From an uncultured Bacteroides sp. (lineage in GTDB: Bacteria; Bacteroidota; Bacteroidia; Bacteroidales; Bacteroidaceae), in NCBI RefSeq assembly GCF_937912035.1, contig NZ_CALDPF010000047.1, forward strand, positions 1 to 64,000: DNA of 64,000 bases. Reading direction: 5' to 3'. Position 1 is the first letter of the stretch. The number at the start of each line of letters is the position of its first letter. Shown piece after piece: positions 23,631 through 32,640 of the stretch. The notes beneath the pieces were generated by a model, which was not told the DNA's origin, made no database searches, and was given only the letters and a program-made list of their open reading frames with translations. Both the position numbers and the translations under genes were made by a program.

Positions 23631-25079
23631 ATGGAAACAAAAAAACTGACAACAGCCCAGGGGGCACCGGTAGCCGACAATCAGAATGTGGCTACAGCCG
23701 GAAAAAGAGGACCTATGCTTTTACAGGATGTATGGTTTCTTGAAAAGCTTGCACATTTTGACAGAGAGGTAATTCCTGAAAGACGTATGCATGCCAAAGG
23801 TTCGGGCGCTTTCGGAAAATTCACCGTTACTAACGATATTACTAAATACACTAAAGCTGCCATCTTCTCTGAAGTAGGAAAGGAAACAGAATTGTTTGTT
23901 CGTTTCTCTACAGTGGCAGGCGAACGTGGAGCAGCCGATGCGGAACGCGACATCAGAGGTTTCGCCATAAAGTTCTATACAGAGGAAGGTAACTGGGATC
24001 TCGTGGGGAACAATACTCCGGTATTCTTCTTGCGCGATCCGCTTAAATTCCCTGATTTGAACCATGCAGTGAAACGTGACCCTCGCACAAACATGCGTAG
24101 TCCTAAGAATAATTGGGATTTCTGGACACTGCTTCCCGAAGCACTACATCAGGTTACAATCACAATGAGTGACAGAGGTATTCCGTATTCATACAGACAC
24201 ATGCACGGATATGGAAGCCATACATTCTCGTTTATCAATGCCGAAGGCGTGCGCACATGGGTGAAATTTCACCTTCACACCATGCAGGGTATCAAGAACC
24301 TGACAGATCAAGAGGCAGAGGCCATCATAGCAAAAGACCGTGAAAGCCATCAGCGTGATTTATACGAAAGTATTGAGAAGGGTGACTTCCCGAAATGGAA
24401 GATGTTCGTACAGCTTATGACAGAGGAACAGGCAAGAAACTGTCCTTACAATCCGTTCGACTTGACCAAGGTGTGGTCGCAGAAAGAATATCCGTTGATA
24501 GAGGTAGGTATTATGGAGCTTAACCGTAATCCTGAAAACTATTTTGCCGATGTGGAACAGGCAGCCTTTAATCCGGCAAATGTAGTTCCCGGCATCAGCT
24601 TTTCGCCTGACCGTATGCTTCAGGGACGTCTGTTCTCATACGGAGATACACAGCGTTACCGACTCGGTGTGAATCATCATCAGATACCTGTAAACCGCAG
24701 TCGTTGTCCGTTCCTCAATATGTATCACCGCGACGGACAGATGCGTGTGGATGGCAATCACGGTTCTACTATCGGCTACGAGCCAAACAGCTTCGGCGAA
24801 TGGATGAACCAGACAGAATATAAGGAGCCGCCTTTGGAACTTGACGGTGCGGCATATCAGTGGAATTACCGTGAGGACGACACTGATTATTATTCACAGC
24901 CGAGAGCCCTCTTCCGCCTGATGACACCGGAACAGCAGCAGGTATTGTTTGAAAATACTGCCCGTGCTATGGGTGATATACCTGTAGAAATCAAGCGCAG
25001 ACATATCAATAACTGTATGAAAGCCGATGAGGCTTACGGTCGTGGAGTGGCAAAAGCACTTGGACTGGAAATTGATTGA
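23631..25079 (+). CDS. katA: Heme catalase (clade 3, small subunit)
   Basis: Dismutates hydrogen peroxide to water and oxygen. 482 aa, the size of clade 3 small-subunit catalases. Active-site His54 in RRMHAKGSGAFG, Asn127 in VGNNTPVFFLRDP, and proximal heme ligand Tyr337 in RLFSYGDTQRYRLG are all present. No signal peptide. It is third in the propeller-flavodoxin-catalase operon and has an unusually good ribosome-binding site. Bacteroides species carry such catalases for aerotolerance. Confidence 0.97.
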   Translation: METKKLTTAQGAPVADNQNVATAGKRGPMLLQDVWFLEKLAHFDREVIPERRMHAKGSGAFGKFTVTNDITKYTKAAIFSEVGKETELFVRFSTVAGERGAADAERDIRGFAIKFYTEEGNWDLVGNNTPVFFLRDPLKFPDLNHAVKRDPRTNMRSPKNNWDFWTLLPEALHQVTITMSDRGIPYSYRHMHGYGSHTFSFINAEGVRTWVKFHLHTMQGIKNLTDQEAEAIIAKDRESHQRDLYESIEKGDFPKWKMFVQLMTEEQARNCPYNPFDLTKVWSQKEYPLIEVGIMELNRNPENYFADVEQAAFNPANVVPGISFSPDRMLQGRLFSYGDTQRYRLGVNHHQIPVNRSRCPFLNMYHRDGQMRVDGNHGSTIGYEPNSFGEWMNQTEYKEPPLELDGAAYQWNYREDDTDYYSQPRALFRLMTPEQQQVLFENTARAMGDIPVEIKRRHINNCMKADEAYGRGVAKALGLEID

Positions 25080-25098
25080 TTTTTTATGATATATTCTT

Positions 25099-25106
25099 TA
25101 ACTTTG
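25099..25106 (+). promoter_or_regulatory. Bacteroidales -7 box directly before recO
   Basis: TAACTTTG ends 7 bp before the recO ATG. Transcription would begin about 2-5 nt from the start codon, giving an almost leaderless mRNA. Confidence 0.55.
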
Positions 25107-25113
25107 CACTGTT

Positions 25114-25839
25114 ATGTTGCAGAGATATCAAGGAATAGTATTATGTTCATTCAAGTATAATGACACAAAGAACATCGCCCATATCTTCACACGTGAGAAT
25201 GGGCGAATGTCTTTTCTTATACCTGTGTCGCGATCGAAGAAAAAAGGTGCGATGAGTCTTTTGTTTCAGCCTTTTGCAATGGTTGAAATTGATGCAGAAG
25301 TCCGCCCGCGAGCTTCGTTGCATCCTGTACGTGAAGCCAGATTGTGGCATGTCCTGAGTTCACTTCCATATGATCCATATAAATCGGGAATAGCAATGTT
25401 CCTGTCAGAATTCCTTTTCCGTGCCTTGAAAGAAGAGGGTAGGGATGAAGCTCTTTTCTCGTATTTGGCAGGTTCGATAATGTGGCTTGATGCCTGCGAA
25501 AAAAGTTTTTCTAATTTTCATCTCGTGTTTCTTATCCGTCTGTCAAGGTTTCTCGGACTCTATCCCAATACTGAGGATTACGCAGAAGGTGCTTATTTCG
25601 ACCTTATGAATGCATGTTTTACTATAGAGAAACCTTTTCATGGAATGTTCCTTCATCCTGAGGAATCGGCACGTATAGTCAACCTGATGCGTATGAAGTA
25701 CGACAATATGCATCTGTTTGCCATGAACCGTATGGAGAGAAACAGATGTCTGGATATTATAAACGAATATTACCGGTTGCATCTGCCGGATTTTCCGGAA
25801 CTGAAGTCTTTGTCCGTATTACAGGAACTGTTTATATAA
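25114..25839 (+). CDS. recO: DNA repair protein RecO
   Basis: Loads RecA onto SSB-coated single-stranded DNA with RecR, in the RecFOR pathway. 241 aa. The N-terminal OB fold (MLQRYQGIVLCSFKYNDTKNI, RENGRMSFLIPVSRSKKKG) and the helical C-terminal domain are typical. The zinc-finger cysteines of some RecO proteins are absent, as is common in Bacteroidetes. The start is set by similarity of MLQRYQGIVL to the usual RecO N-terminus. Confidence 0.92.
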   Translation: MLQRYQGIVLCSFKYNDTKNIAHIFTRENGRMSFLIPVSRSKKKGAMSLLFQPFAMVEIDAEVRPRASLHPVREARLWHVLSSLPYDPYKSGIAMFLSEFLFRALKEEGRDEALFSYLAGSIMWLDACEKSFSNFHLVFLIRLSRFLGLYPNTEDYAEGAYFDLMNACFTIEKPFHGMFLHPEESARIVNLMRMKYDNMHLFAMNRMERNRCLDIINEYYRLHLPDFPELKSLSVLQELFI

Positions 25840-25841
25840 TA

Positions 25842-25888
25842 ATACCCGTTGGCAGAGTTAAATTATAGTTCTTTCTGCCAACGGGTAT
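25842..25888. terminator. Bidirectional terminator between recO and the ABC permease gene
   Basis: ATACCCGTTGGCAGA (25842-25856) pairs perfectly with TCTGCCAACGGGTAT (25874-25888). It sits between convergent genes. A second stem, ATGCCGAC/GTCGGCAT (25918-25937), lies 9 bp beyond the permease stop but lacks a T-run. Confidence 0.85.
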
Positions 25889-25945
25889 AAAGTTTTCGTA
25901 TTTGTAATCTCTTTTATATGCCGACAGTAGTCGGCATTAGAAAAC

Positions 25946-27244
25946 TTATTTATAGCTTATCCATTTAATCATCTCTTTTAAAGAAGGCTTCTTTCCGTAC
26001 ATCAGGATTCCCACTCTGTAAATCTTTCCTGCAAGCCATATCAGTGTGAAAGCAGATATATATAGAATTATCAGAGAAACAGTTGTCTGCCATACAGGAG
26101 CGTCGAGAGATACACGTACCATTGAGACCACCGGAGATGTGAAAGGAATCATTGAGCACCACACGGCTAACGGGCCATCGGCATTTTCCGCACTGTATAT
26201 AGCTGCATATAGTGCAAAAATAAGAAGGAACACTATTGGAGTCATAAACTGCTGTGAGTCTTCAGCCTCATTGATAGATGCGCCTATCGCAGCAAATATA
26301 GAAGCATAAACCAGATATCCGCCTATGAAGTTCAGTACGAAGATACCACCAAGTGCAGGCAGGTTAAGGTTGTTGATAGATGCAAGTATAGCATTTGCTT
26401 CTGTAGGTTCCGGCATCGGTGTTGAAGTTGCAGCCATCATTGCATCAGGATTTGACATTGCTGATACTCCGAACATTAATCCGGCAGCAGTAAGTATTAT
26501 AACAAGCATTACTCCCCAAATGGCAAGCTGCAATATTCCTACAAGTCCGATTCCTATGATTTTACCTATCATCAGCTGGAATGGGCGTACAGACGAAATC
26601 ATAAGTTCTACTATACGGTTGGTCTTCTCTTCCATTACGCTTTGCATTACCATACCTCCGTATGACATAACGAACATATAGATGAGGAATGTCAGTATCA
26701 TACCTGCTGCTACGGCTACTCCTGCATTTGATTCGCTCTCGCTGCCGTCGTCGCTCCACTTGATTGTACGTATGCTATAGGTCTGTTCGAAATCGTTCAT
26801 AATCCTCTGCAACTGAGGAATGTTATAGTTTGTCAGTTTGTCGTGACGAATTTGTTCGTTTATGGCATTGTTAACTATGCGCGACAGTCCCTGTGGGATT
26901 TCCTTGCGGGAATATATAGCTGCCGCATCAGGATTTTCTATTAGGTCTGCTGTGATTTCTATAACTGCGCTGTAGGCTGTTGTATCCGAGCGGAACTCAT
27001 CTTTCATTTCTGTCTCAGGGAAGAATAAATATGATTCGTCGTTGGCCATCATTGGGAAATATTTTCCAGTATGGTCTATCACAGCAATGTTTTTCTGTTC
27101 GTCGCTCTTTACCATCGAAAGCATCAGTGGTACGAATATCAATGCTGCGAATATGAACGGCATCAGAACAGTCAGTATGATAAATGATTTTTTGCTCACG
27201 CGGTTCATGAACTCGCGGTGAATTATAATGAATGTTTTGTTCAT
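25946..27244 (-). CDS. ABC-2 type transporter permease (NatB-like)
   Basis: 432 aa membrane subunit. One N-terminal helix (about 20-43, LMPFIFAALIFVPLML) is followed by a large extracytoplasmic domain (about 45-180) and then five to six helices clustered in 185-420. This is the ABC2_membrane_3/NatB layout. Its ATPase partner ends 25 bp upstream on the same strand. The pair exports an unknown substrate; Na+ export (NatAB) is one family precedent only. Confidence 0.88.
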   Translation of the reverse strand: MNKTFIIIHREFMNRVSKKSFIILTVLMPFIFAALIFVPLMLSMVKSDEQKNIAVIDHTGKYFPMMANDESYLFFPETEMKDEFRSDTTAYSAVIEITADLIENPDAAAIYSRKEIPQGLSRIVNNAINEQIRHDKLTNYNIPQLQRIMNDFEQTYSIRTIKWSDDGSESESNAGVAVAAGMILTFLIYMFVMSYGGMVMQSVMEEKTNRIVELMISSVRPFQLMIGKIIGIGLVGILQLAIWGVMLVIILTAAGLMFGVSAMSNPDAMMAATSTPMPEPTEANAILASINNLNLPALGGIFVLNFIGGYLVYASIFAAIGASINEAEDSQQFMTPIVFLLIFALYAAIYSAENADGPLAVWCSMIPFTSPVVSMVRVSLDAPVWQTTVSLIILYISAFTLIWLAGKIYRVGILMYGKKPSLKEMIKWISYK

Positions 27245-27269
27245 AATTAAAAGCGATAGAGGGTTAATG

Positions 27270-28187
27270 TTACGGTTTGCTGTTCTCTACAGTTCTGATG
27301 AAGATTTCGTTCATTGAAGGCAGGCATTCTGCGAATGAAGTTATTTCATTTCCTTCAGCGATGCTTGCCAGTAGTTTTGAGTTACTCAAGTCGCTGTTCT
27401 TCTTGATTGTGAATATATGTTCTCCACCTTTAACTTCGGACGAAAGAATTTCAAACATGCTGTTAGCTGACAACTCTTCTCCTATATGTAATCCCAGTCT
27501 GTAAGTATTGGTTTTGAATTGAGAACGTACTTCGTTCACTTCTCCCTGCAGGACTACTTGAGAGTGGTTTATCAGTGCTATGTTGTCGCATATCTCTTCT
27601 ACAGACGACATGTTGTGAGTAGAGAAAATAATGGTGTGTCCCTGATTTTTCAACTCCAGTATCTCTCTCTTCAGAAGTTCTGCGTTTACAGGGTCAAAAC
27701 CAGAGAACGGTTCGTCAAAAATAAGCAGTTGTGGTTTGTGGAGTACAGTGATTACGAACTGTACTTTCTGCTGCATACCCTTTGAGAGCTCTTCGAGTTT
27801 TTTATCCCACCATTGTGTAATCTCGAATTTGTCAAACCATTCTTTCAGACGTTTTGTGGCTTCACGTTTGTCCAATCCTTTCAGTTGTGCAAGGTAGATT
27901 GCTTGTTCACCTACCTTCATTTTTTTGTACAGTCCTCTTTCTTCGGGAAGATAACCGATTTTGTATATATCGTCAGGTTGCGATAAATGTCCGTCGAAGT
28001 AAACCTCACCAGAATCTGGTGCGGTAATACGATTGATGATTCTTATCAGTGTGGTTTTTCCGGCTCCGTTAGGTCCTAGCAGTCCGAAGACTTTTCCCTT
28101 AGGAACATTAATGCTTACACCATTAAGTGCCGTGTGGTTGGCATAACTTTTTACAATGTTATGCGCCTCCAAAAAGTATTCGCTCAT
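27270..28187 (-). CDS. ABC transporter ATP-binding protein (NatA-like)
   Basis: 305 aa. Walker A GPNGAGKTT near residue 38, Q-loop region GYLPEERGLYKKM, signature LSKGMQQKV, Walker B LLIFDEPF, and H-loop FSTHNM. A C-terminal extension of about 80 residues follows, as in NatA/DrrA-type exporters with a DUF4162-like tail. Operon with the permease gene. A terminator upstream (28215-28269) separates it from yqeY, so it is not part of the dcw transcript. Confidence 0.93.
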   Translation of the reverse strand: MSEYFLEAHNIVKSYANHTALNGVSINVPKGKVFGLLGPNGAGKTTLIRIINRITAPDSGEVYFDGHLSQPDDIYKIGYLPEERGLYKKMKVGEQAIYLAQLKGLDKREATKRLKEWFDKFEITQWWDKKLEELSKGMQQKVQFVITVLHKPQLLIFDEPFSGFDPVNAELLKREILELKNQGHTIIFSTHNMSSVEEICDNIALINHSQVVLQGEVNEVRSQFKTNTYRLGLHIGEELSANSMFEILSSEVKGGEHIFTIKKNSDLSNSKLLASIAEGNEITSFAECLPSMNEIFIRTVENSKP

Positions 28188-28214
28188 AAACGTTTGATTT
28201 TAAGTTGTAAAAAT

Positions 28215-28269
28215 AACGGTATATAAATTATGCATTTATCCTTGTTATTGTCATAATCTATATACCGTT
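28215..28269 (-). terminator. Terminator at the end of the dcw-yqeY transcript
   Basis: AACGGTATATA (28215-28225) pairs perfectly with TATATACCGTT (28259-28269). The 33-nt interior forms a further ATTATG/CATAAT stem. The minus-strand transcript runs into TTATTTTTA. Confidence 0.8.
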
Positions 28270-28307
28270 TCTCTTGTATTGTTTTTTATACCTTTATGTC
28301 ATGATTG

Positions 28308-28757
28308 TTAACCCAAAAGCTCTTTCACTTTGGCTGATATAGCCCGTCCTTCAGCGAGACCTGCAAGCTCTTTCGAAGCAACTCCCATGACCTTGCCCAT
28401 ATCTTTGCCGTCTTTTGCTCCTGTACGCTCTATTATCTCTTTAAGTTTAGCTTCCAGTTCTTCTGCTGAAAGTTGTTTCGGGAGATAAGTTTCGATTACT
28501 TTTACCTGTGCCATTTCAGCTTCTGCAAGATCTGTGCGGCCCTGTCCTTCATATACAGCTGCTGAATCTTTTCCTTGTTTTACTAGTTTCTGCATAATTT
28601 TCAGTGCTGCATCGTCTGTCAGTGTATCGTTAGCTCCCGGAGCTGTTTTTGCTTCAAGGAAGAATTTTTTCACATTACGCAAAGTCTCAAGTTTAACTTT
28701 GTCTTTAGCCTTCATGGCTTCCTTGATATCGTTGCTGATCTGTTCGAATAAATCCAT
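28308..28757 (-). CDS. GatB/YqeY domain protein
   Basis: 149 aa. It corresponds to the YqeY helical domain that in GatB binds tRNA: KVKLETLRNVKKFFLEAKTAPG, IETYLPKQLSAEELEAKLKEI and GKVMGVASKELAGLAEGRAIS are the family blocks. The free-standing form has no settled function. It follows ftsZ (gap 45 bp) and is probably the last gene of the dcw transcript. Confidence 0.93.
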   Translation of the reverse strand: MDLFEQISNDIKEAMKAKDKVKLETLRNVKKFFLEAKTAPGANDTLTDDAALKIMQKLVKQGKDSAAVYEGQGRTDLAEAEMAQVKVIETYLPKQLSAEELEAKLKEIIERTGAKDGKDMGKVMGVASKELAGLAEGRAISAKVKELLG

Positions 28758-28802
28758 AATATATGAGTTTTTAAGTTTATAAGTATTTTATCTTTATTGG
28801 TA

Positions 28803-30110
28803 TTAAAAGAAGCTTATGACAGTGTTTTCTGAATTGTTGGATTCCGGACCATGTGATGGTGTTTCCTGCATTGCAGCTTTAGACTGTATGCTTTCAAGTT
28901 CACTCTTTGTTCTCTTATAGGCTGGTATTGTTTCAACCATGCTTATAATATCATCGTTGTCAAGATCTTCCTGGCTGAATACATATAAGTGATGTCTTCT
29001 TTTCCTGTTAGTTCTTACGATATTCGCTCCGTAGTAGTTGCTTCGGCGGTCTTCCTTCTTCTGTCTGATTTCTTCCTGTTCTGCTAGACGTTCCTCTTCT
29101 TCTTTGGTATGTTTCTGTATTACATTATCCATTCCCGGAACATCCGAAATACCGAAACCTGTGGCAAGGATAGTAAACTTGATTTTCGATTCAAGAGAGC
29201 TGTCCTCATAAAGACCCCATTTTGTTTCGAAGTCTTTTCCGAATTTGCTCATGAAGTCGTGGATTTCATCCATCTCGTTCATCATAAGTTCGCTTGTCGG
29301 ACTATATGTAATGACGAAAAGTACCTTCTTTGAATTGAAAATGTCGTTGTTGTTCAGTAATGGTGAGTTCAAAGCGTCGTTGATAGCCTTTGAAACCCTA
29401 CCTTCACCTTCGCCATAACCTGTACTCATGATAGCCACACCGCCATCCTTAAGTACAGTCTTCACATCGTTGAAGTCAAGGTTTATCTTACCTCTCAATG
29501 TTATTATCTCTGCTATACTCTTGGCTGCAACAGACAGAGTGTCGTCAGCTTTTCCAAAGGCGTTCATCACGCTGATGTCCGAATATACATCACGAAGCCT
29601 TTCGTTGTTGATAACCAGAAGTGCATCGACATGTTTGCTCATTTCTTCCACACCGTCAAGAGCCTGGTCAATTTTCTTGTTTCCTTCAAAAAGGAATGGA
29701 ATGGTAACGATACCTACGGTAAGGATGTCCATATCCTTGGCTGCCTTGGCGATGATAGGTGCTGCTCCTGTTCCTGTTCCACCACCCATACCGGCAGTGA
29801 TGAAAGCCATGCGGCATCCGTCGTTGAGCATATCTTTTACCTGTTCGATACTTTCCTCGGCTGCTGCTCTTGCTCTTTCCGGACGGTTACCAGCCCCCAG
29901 ACCTTCGCTACCTAATTGTAGCTTTATAGGAACAGGTGATTCGTCCAATGCCTGATTGTCTGTATTACACACTACGAAGTTTACGTCGTGTATACCTTCT
30001 CTGTACATGTGGTTTACGGCATTTCCTCCACCTCCACCTACTCCTATGACTTTTATTATATGCTGTACGTCTTTCGGAAAATCGAAAGGCATTGTTGTTT
30101 CATCTGACAT
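28803..30110 (-). CDS. ftsZ: Cell division protein FtsZ
   Basis: Tubulin-like GTPase that polymerises into the division ring. 435 aa. IGVGGGGGNAVNHM (22-35) is the nucleotide-binding start and GGGTGTGAAP (109-118) the tubulin signature; the T7 loop region follows NLDFNDVKTVL. After the core (about residue 325), a charged linker and the segment EDLDNDDIISMVETIPAYKR precede the terminal NTVISFF, the probable partner-binding tail typical of Bacteroidetes. It follows ftsA by 26 bp. Confidence 0.97.
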   Translation of the reverse strand: MSDETTMPFDFPKDVQHIIKVIGVGGGGGNAVNHMYREGIHDVNFVVCNTDNQALDESPVPIKLQLGSEGLGAGNRPERARAAAEESIEQVKDMLNDGCRMAFITAGMGGGTGTGAAPIIAKAAKDMDILTVGIVTIPFLFEGNKKIDQALDGVEEMSKHVDALLVINNERLRDVYSDISVMNAFGKADDTLSVAAKSIAEIITLRGKINLDFNDVKTVLKDGGVAIMSTGYGEGEGRVSKAINDALNSPLLNNNDIFNSKKVLFVITYSPTSELMMNEMDEIHDFMSKFGKDFETKWGLYEDSSLESKIKFTILATGFGISDVPGMDNVIQKHTKEEEERLAEQEEIRQKKEDRRSNYYGANIVRTNRKRRHHLYVFSQEDLDNDDIISMVETIPAYKRTKSELESIQSKAAMQETPSHGPESNNSENTVISFF

Positions 30111-30136
30111 ATCTTTGAGTATTTAATTTAAAATTT

Positions 30137-31900
30137 TTATTTTATTCCGTCGAAAAACTCTTCTGATGCTTTACTCATCCCTTGCTTTATTCTGTCGAAG
30201 ATACTTCTTTTCTTGTTTTTCTGCGTCTTTATAATTTTTTCTTCTAAATCTTCGATAATCATGTTACATTCCGGAATGTTATATTTTCTAGCAACGTCAA
30301 GTTTCTCTTTTGCAGTTTTGTATTTTTCCTTGTCTATCAACTCTACGGCTTCTTCCAAAAGTTTGTCACATTCGTCTTTTCTTTGTTTTTCTTTCTGCTT
30401 CTCAGCCTGAAGCTGTGCTTCCTTAATGGCTTTCACTCTTTCTGCTTCATCCAAAAGTCTTTTGGCTTCTTTTTCCAAAGAATCTATTTCACGAACCTTT
30501 GATTCTACATTCATTTCTTTGGCCTTGGCAAGGACTTCCAGAGCTTCTGTATAACTCCTGCTCAATATCAGTTGTGAGGCCTCAATGACCAGTTTGTGGC
30601 ATTCTTTTGTATTATCTACGACCTCAACGGTTGCAGTTTCTTCTTCTTTATGTATTTCTACATTTGTATTGTCATTGTGTGTATTGTCTTCAGTGTCTTG
30701 AGGTTTGGGCTCATCGTTGAAATCAAACTGGTGCCCTTTTTTAGGATCTACCCTACAGCAATTTTCCTCGCCTGATAACAGAATTCCTACAAGCGTGTTC
30801 GATTTTCCATTTTTAGGGAGATTGGTATGTCCTGTGAGGTTTATTTCGCCTGTATGTGCCACTCTAACTTTCTCAATCTTTGTGATGTTTGTTATGGCTT
30901 TGTCGATGTTTGGCATATTGGAACCTCCTCCAGTAACTACAATACCTGCCATAAGTCCGTCACTGTAGTTGGACAATTTTATCTGATTGAATACGTTTGT
31001 TATTATTTCATTAACTCGAGCCTCTACAATATCTTCCAAAGTTCTTGACATTATTGAACATTTACCGTCTATTGCGAATTCTGTATCTTGAACTTCTTCA
31101 CCTTCTTTATATTCTGTGTATGCAGATGCGTATCTTAGCTTTATCAGTTCGGCATCATCTTCCTCTATCTGCTTGCTACATATATCTTTAGTGATATTAT
31201 TTCCTCCCAAAGGAATAACACATACATGGCGGAGTATATTATTTTTATATATAGCAACAGTTGTAGTGTCTGCACCTAAATCAATTAGGGCACATCCAGA
31301 TCTTTTTTCATTTGTAGTAAGTACTGTGTCAGCGGTTGCCATAGGAGAAATGGTGAATCCTGCAATTTCATAGCCTGTATGTGAAAGGCACTGTCTGATA
31401 TTTTGTTTTACCGAAGGTCGTGCGATTATATTCAGATAGTTTCCTTCTATGCTACTTGCTGTAGTTCCTACAGGTTCTGTCAGAAGATTGTTTCCTATTT
31501 TATACTCTTGAGGTTCAACTGCTAGAATTTCATAATCCAAGAGTGGAGTTTCCATATTGGCTTCCATCATACTGTCAATGATGGCTTGTGATATTCTTGT
31601 ATCATCACCCAGTTGTCTGGCTTCAGTATTTCTTATGCTTCTAAGTGATAATCCTCCTACACCAATATATACTTTCTTTATCCCTGCCTGAAGTTTTGTT
31701 TCCAGGTCTTTGATTATGGAAGTCAGTTTCTGTGTAGTTTTATCCAGATTGTAGATAACTCCTTTTTTAATACAGTCGTCCGACTTTTCTGAAGAATATG
31801 CCAATATATTAATGCTGCCGTCAGCATTTTTTTTGCCGGCAATACCTGAAATATCAGTCGAACCTAATTCTATTGCTACTATGAAATCTGTTGCTGCCAT
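30137..31900 (-). CDS. ftsA: Cell division protein FtsA, enlarged
   Basis: Actin-like ATPase that tethers FtsZ to the membrane. The start MAATDFIVAIELGST at 31900 is chosen because AAGGAG sits 8 nt before it and it follows the ftsQ stop by 5 bp; an earlier in-frame start at 31924 would overlap ftsQ. The actin-like core with the 1C domain spans about 1-385 (IDLGADTTTVAIY phosphate-1 motif, VVTGGGSNMP). At 587 aa the protein is about 100-160 residues longer than typical. The excess lies between core and tail: an acidic linker (about 390-432), then two related helical units (433-482 and 510-559) joined by a Lys/Glu-rich coiled coil. The final SIFDRIKQGMSKASEEFFDG is an amphipathic membrane-targeting helix. 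Confidence 0.93.
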   Translation of the reverse strand: MAATDFIVAIELGSTDISGIAGKKNADGSINILAYSSEKSDDCIKKGVIYNLDKTTQKLTSIIKDLETKLQAGIKKVYIGVGGLSLRSIRNTEARQLGDDTRISQAIIDSMMEANMETPLLDYEILAVEPQEYKIGNNLLTEPVGTTASSIEGNYLNIIARPSVKQNIRQCLSHTGYEIAGFTISPMATADTVLTTNEKRSGCALIDLGADTTTVAIYKNNILRHVCVIPLGGNNITKDICSKQIEEDDAELIKLRYASAYTEYKEGEEVQDTEFAIDGKCSIMSRTLEDIVEARVNEIITNVFNQIKLSNYSDGLMAGIVVTGGGSNMPNIDKAITNITKIEKVRVAHTGEINLTGHTNLPKNGKSNTLVGILLSGEENCCRVDPKKGHQFDFNDEPKPQDTEDNTHNDNTNVEIHKEEETATVEVVDNTKECHKLVIEASQLILSRSYTEALEVLAKAKEMNVESKVREIDSLEKEAKRLLDEAERVKAIKEAQLQAEKQKEKQRKDECDKLLEEAVELIDKEKYKTAKEKLDVARKYNIPECNMIIEDLEEKIIKTQKNKKRSIFDRIKQGMSKASEEFFDGIK

Positions 31901-31905
31901 TGTTC

Positions 31906-32640
31906 TTACTCCTTTTTTGTGCAAATTATCTGGTTATTGAATTCTACGCTTATGCGTTCATATTTGTTCCATCCCACTTTATTCAACCCCTCTGTGTAGA
32001 AAGCTTTAAGCTTTCTGAATTTTGTTTCATACGATTCTGGCTTTCCAATGAAGAGGATGTGATTGCCAACTCTTGGAACAAGCTCTATCTCCTGTTTAGG
32101 TGTTACATTGATTTGTTCAATCTGTGCATTCCAGAACTTGTCAGACTGGAGGAAACGTGCTAGTTCAAAAAGCTTGTCTTGTGCAAATTTTCTGTCAATA
32201 TATCCTGTGGCTACAGCTACATGTACTGGCTTGCCACTGGCTTTCATTGCTTTTCCTTCATTGTCTATATAGTAATTGTCGCCATTACTACTCATCACTC
32301 TTAAGAGTGGAATTCTTTGGTACAGGTCTATTTTAACTTTTCCACCTGCTGTAATATAACACTCGGCATCTTTTATAAATGGATTCTTTTCTAGAATAAT
32401 TTCCATTTTCCGTGTGTTTATGTCTTTTTGTTTTACGTCAACAGGCAGTTGCTTTTCACGTTTTAGTGAGCTCTCTATGTCATGAAGTGTTATGAACCCG
32501 TAGTCAATATCGTCCATTATTTCCAATTCCATACCCTTGCAAGTCCGTTCAGACGGTTTTGCATTAAATAAAGTGATTGCCAAAACCAGATAAATGGAGG
32601 TGACAATCAATGCTATGAGTATGAGAATTCTTTTTATCAT
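31906..32640 (-). CDS. ftsQ: Cell division protein FtsQ
   Basis: Bitopic divisome protein. 244 aa with one N-terminal transmembrane helix (3-24, ILILIALIVTSIYLVLAI), a POTRA-like domain (about 45-115, with EKNPFIKDAECYI) and the FtsQ beta domain (DLYQRIPLLRVMSSNGDNYYIDNEG). Its start overlaps the murC stop by 4 bp, and its last codons carry the Shine-Dalgarno of ftsA, so translation is coupled across murC-ftsQ-ftsA. Confidence 0.93.
   Translation of the reverse strand: MIKRILILIALIVTSIYLVLAITLFNAKPSERTCKGMELEIMDDIDYGFITLHDIESSLKREKQLPVDVKQKDINTRKMEIILEKNPFIKDAECYITAGGKVKIDLYQRIPLLRVMSSNGDNYYIDNEGKAMKASGKPVHVAVATGYIDRKFAQDKLFELARFLQSDKFWNAQIEQINVTPKQEIELVPRVGNHILFIGKPESYETKFRKLKAFYTEGLNKVGWNKYERISVEFNNQIICTKKE

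Noticed and set aside
31901..31924. FtsA start at 31924
   Set aside because: It would overlap ftsQ; the ATG at 31900 has AAGGAG in front and matches the family N-terminus.
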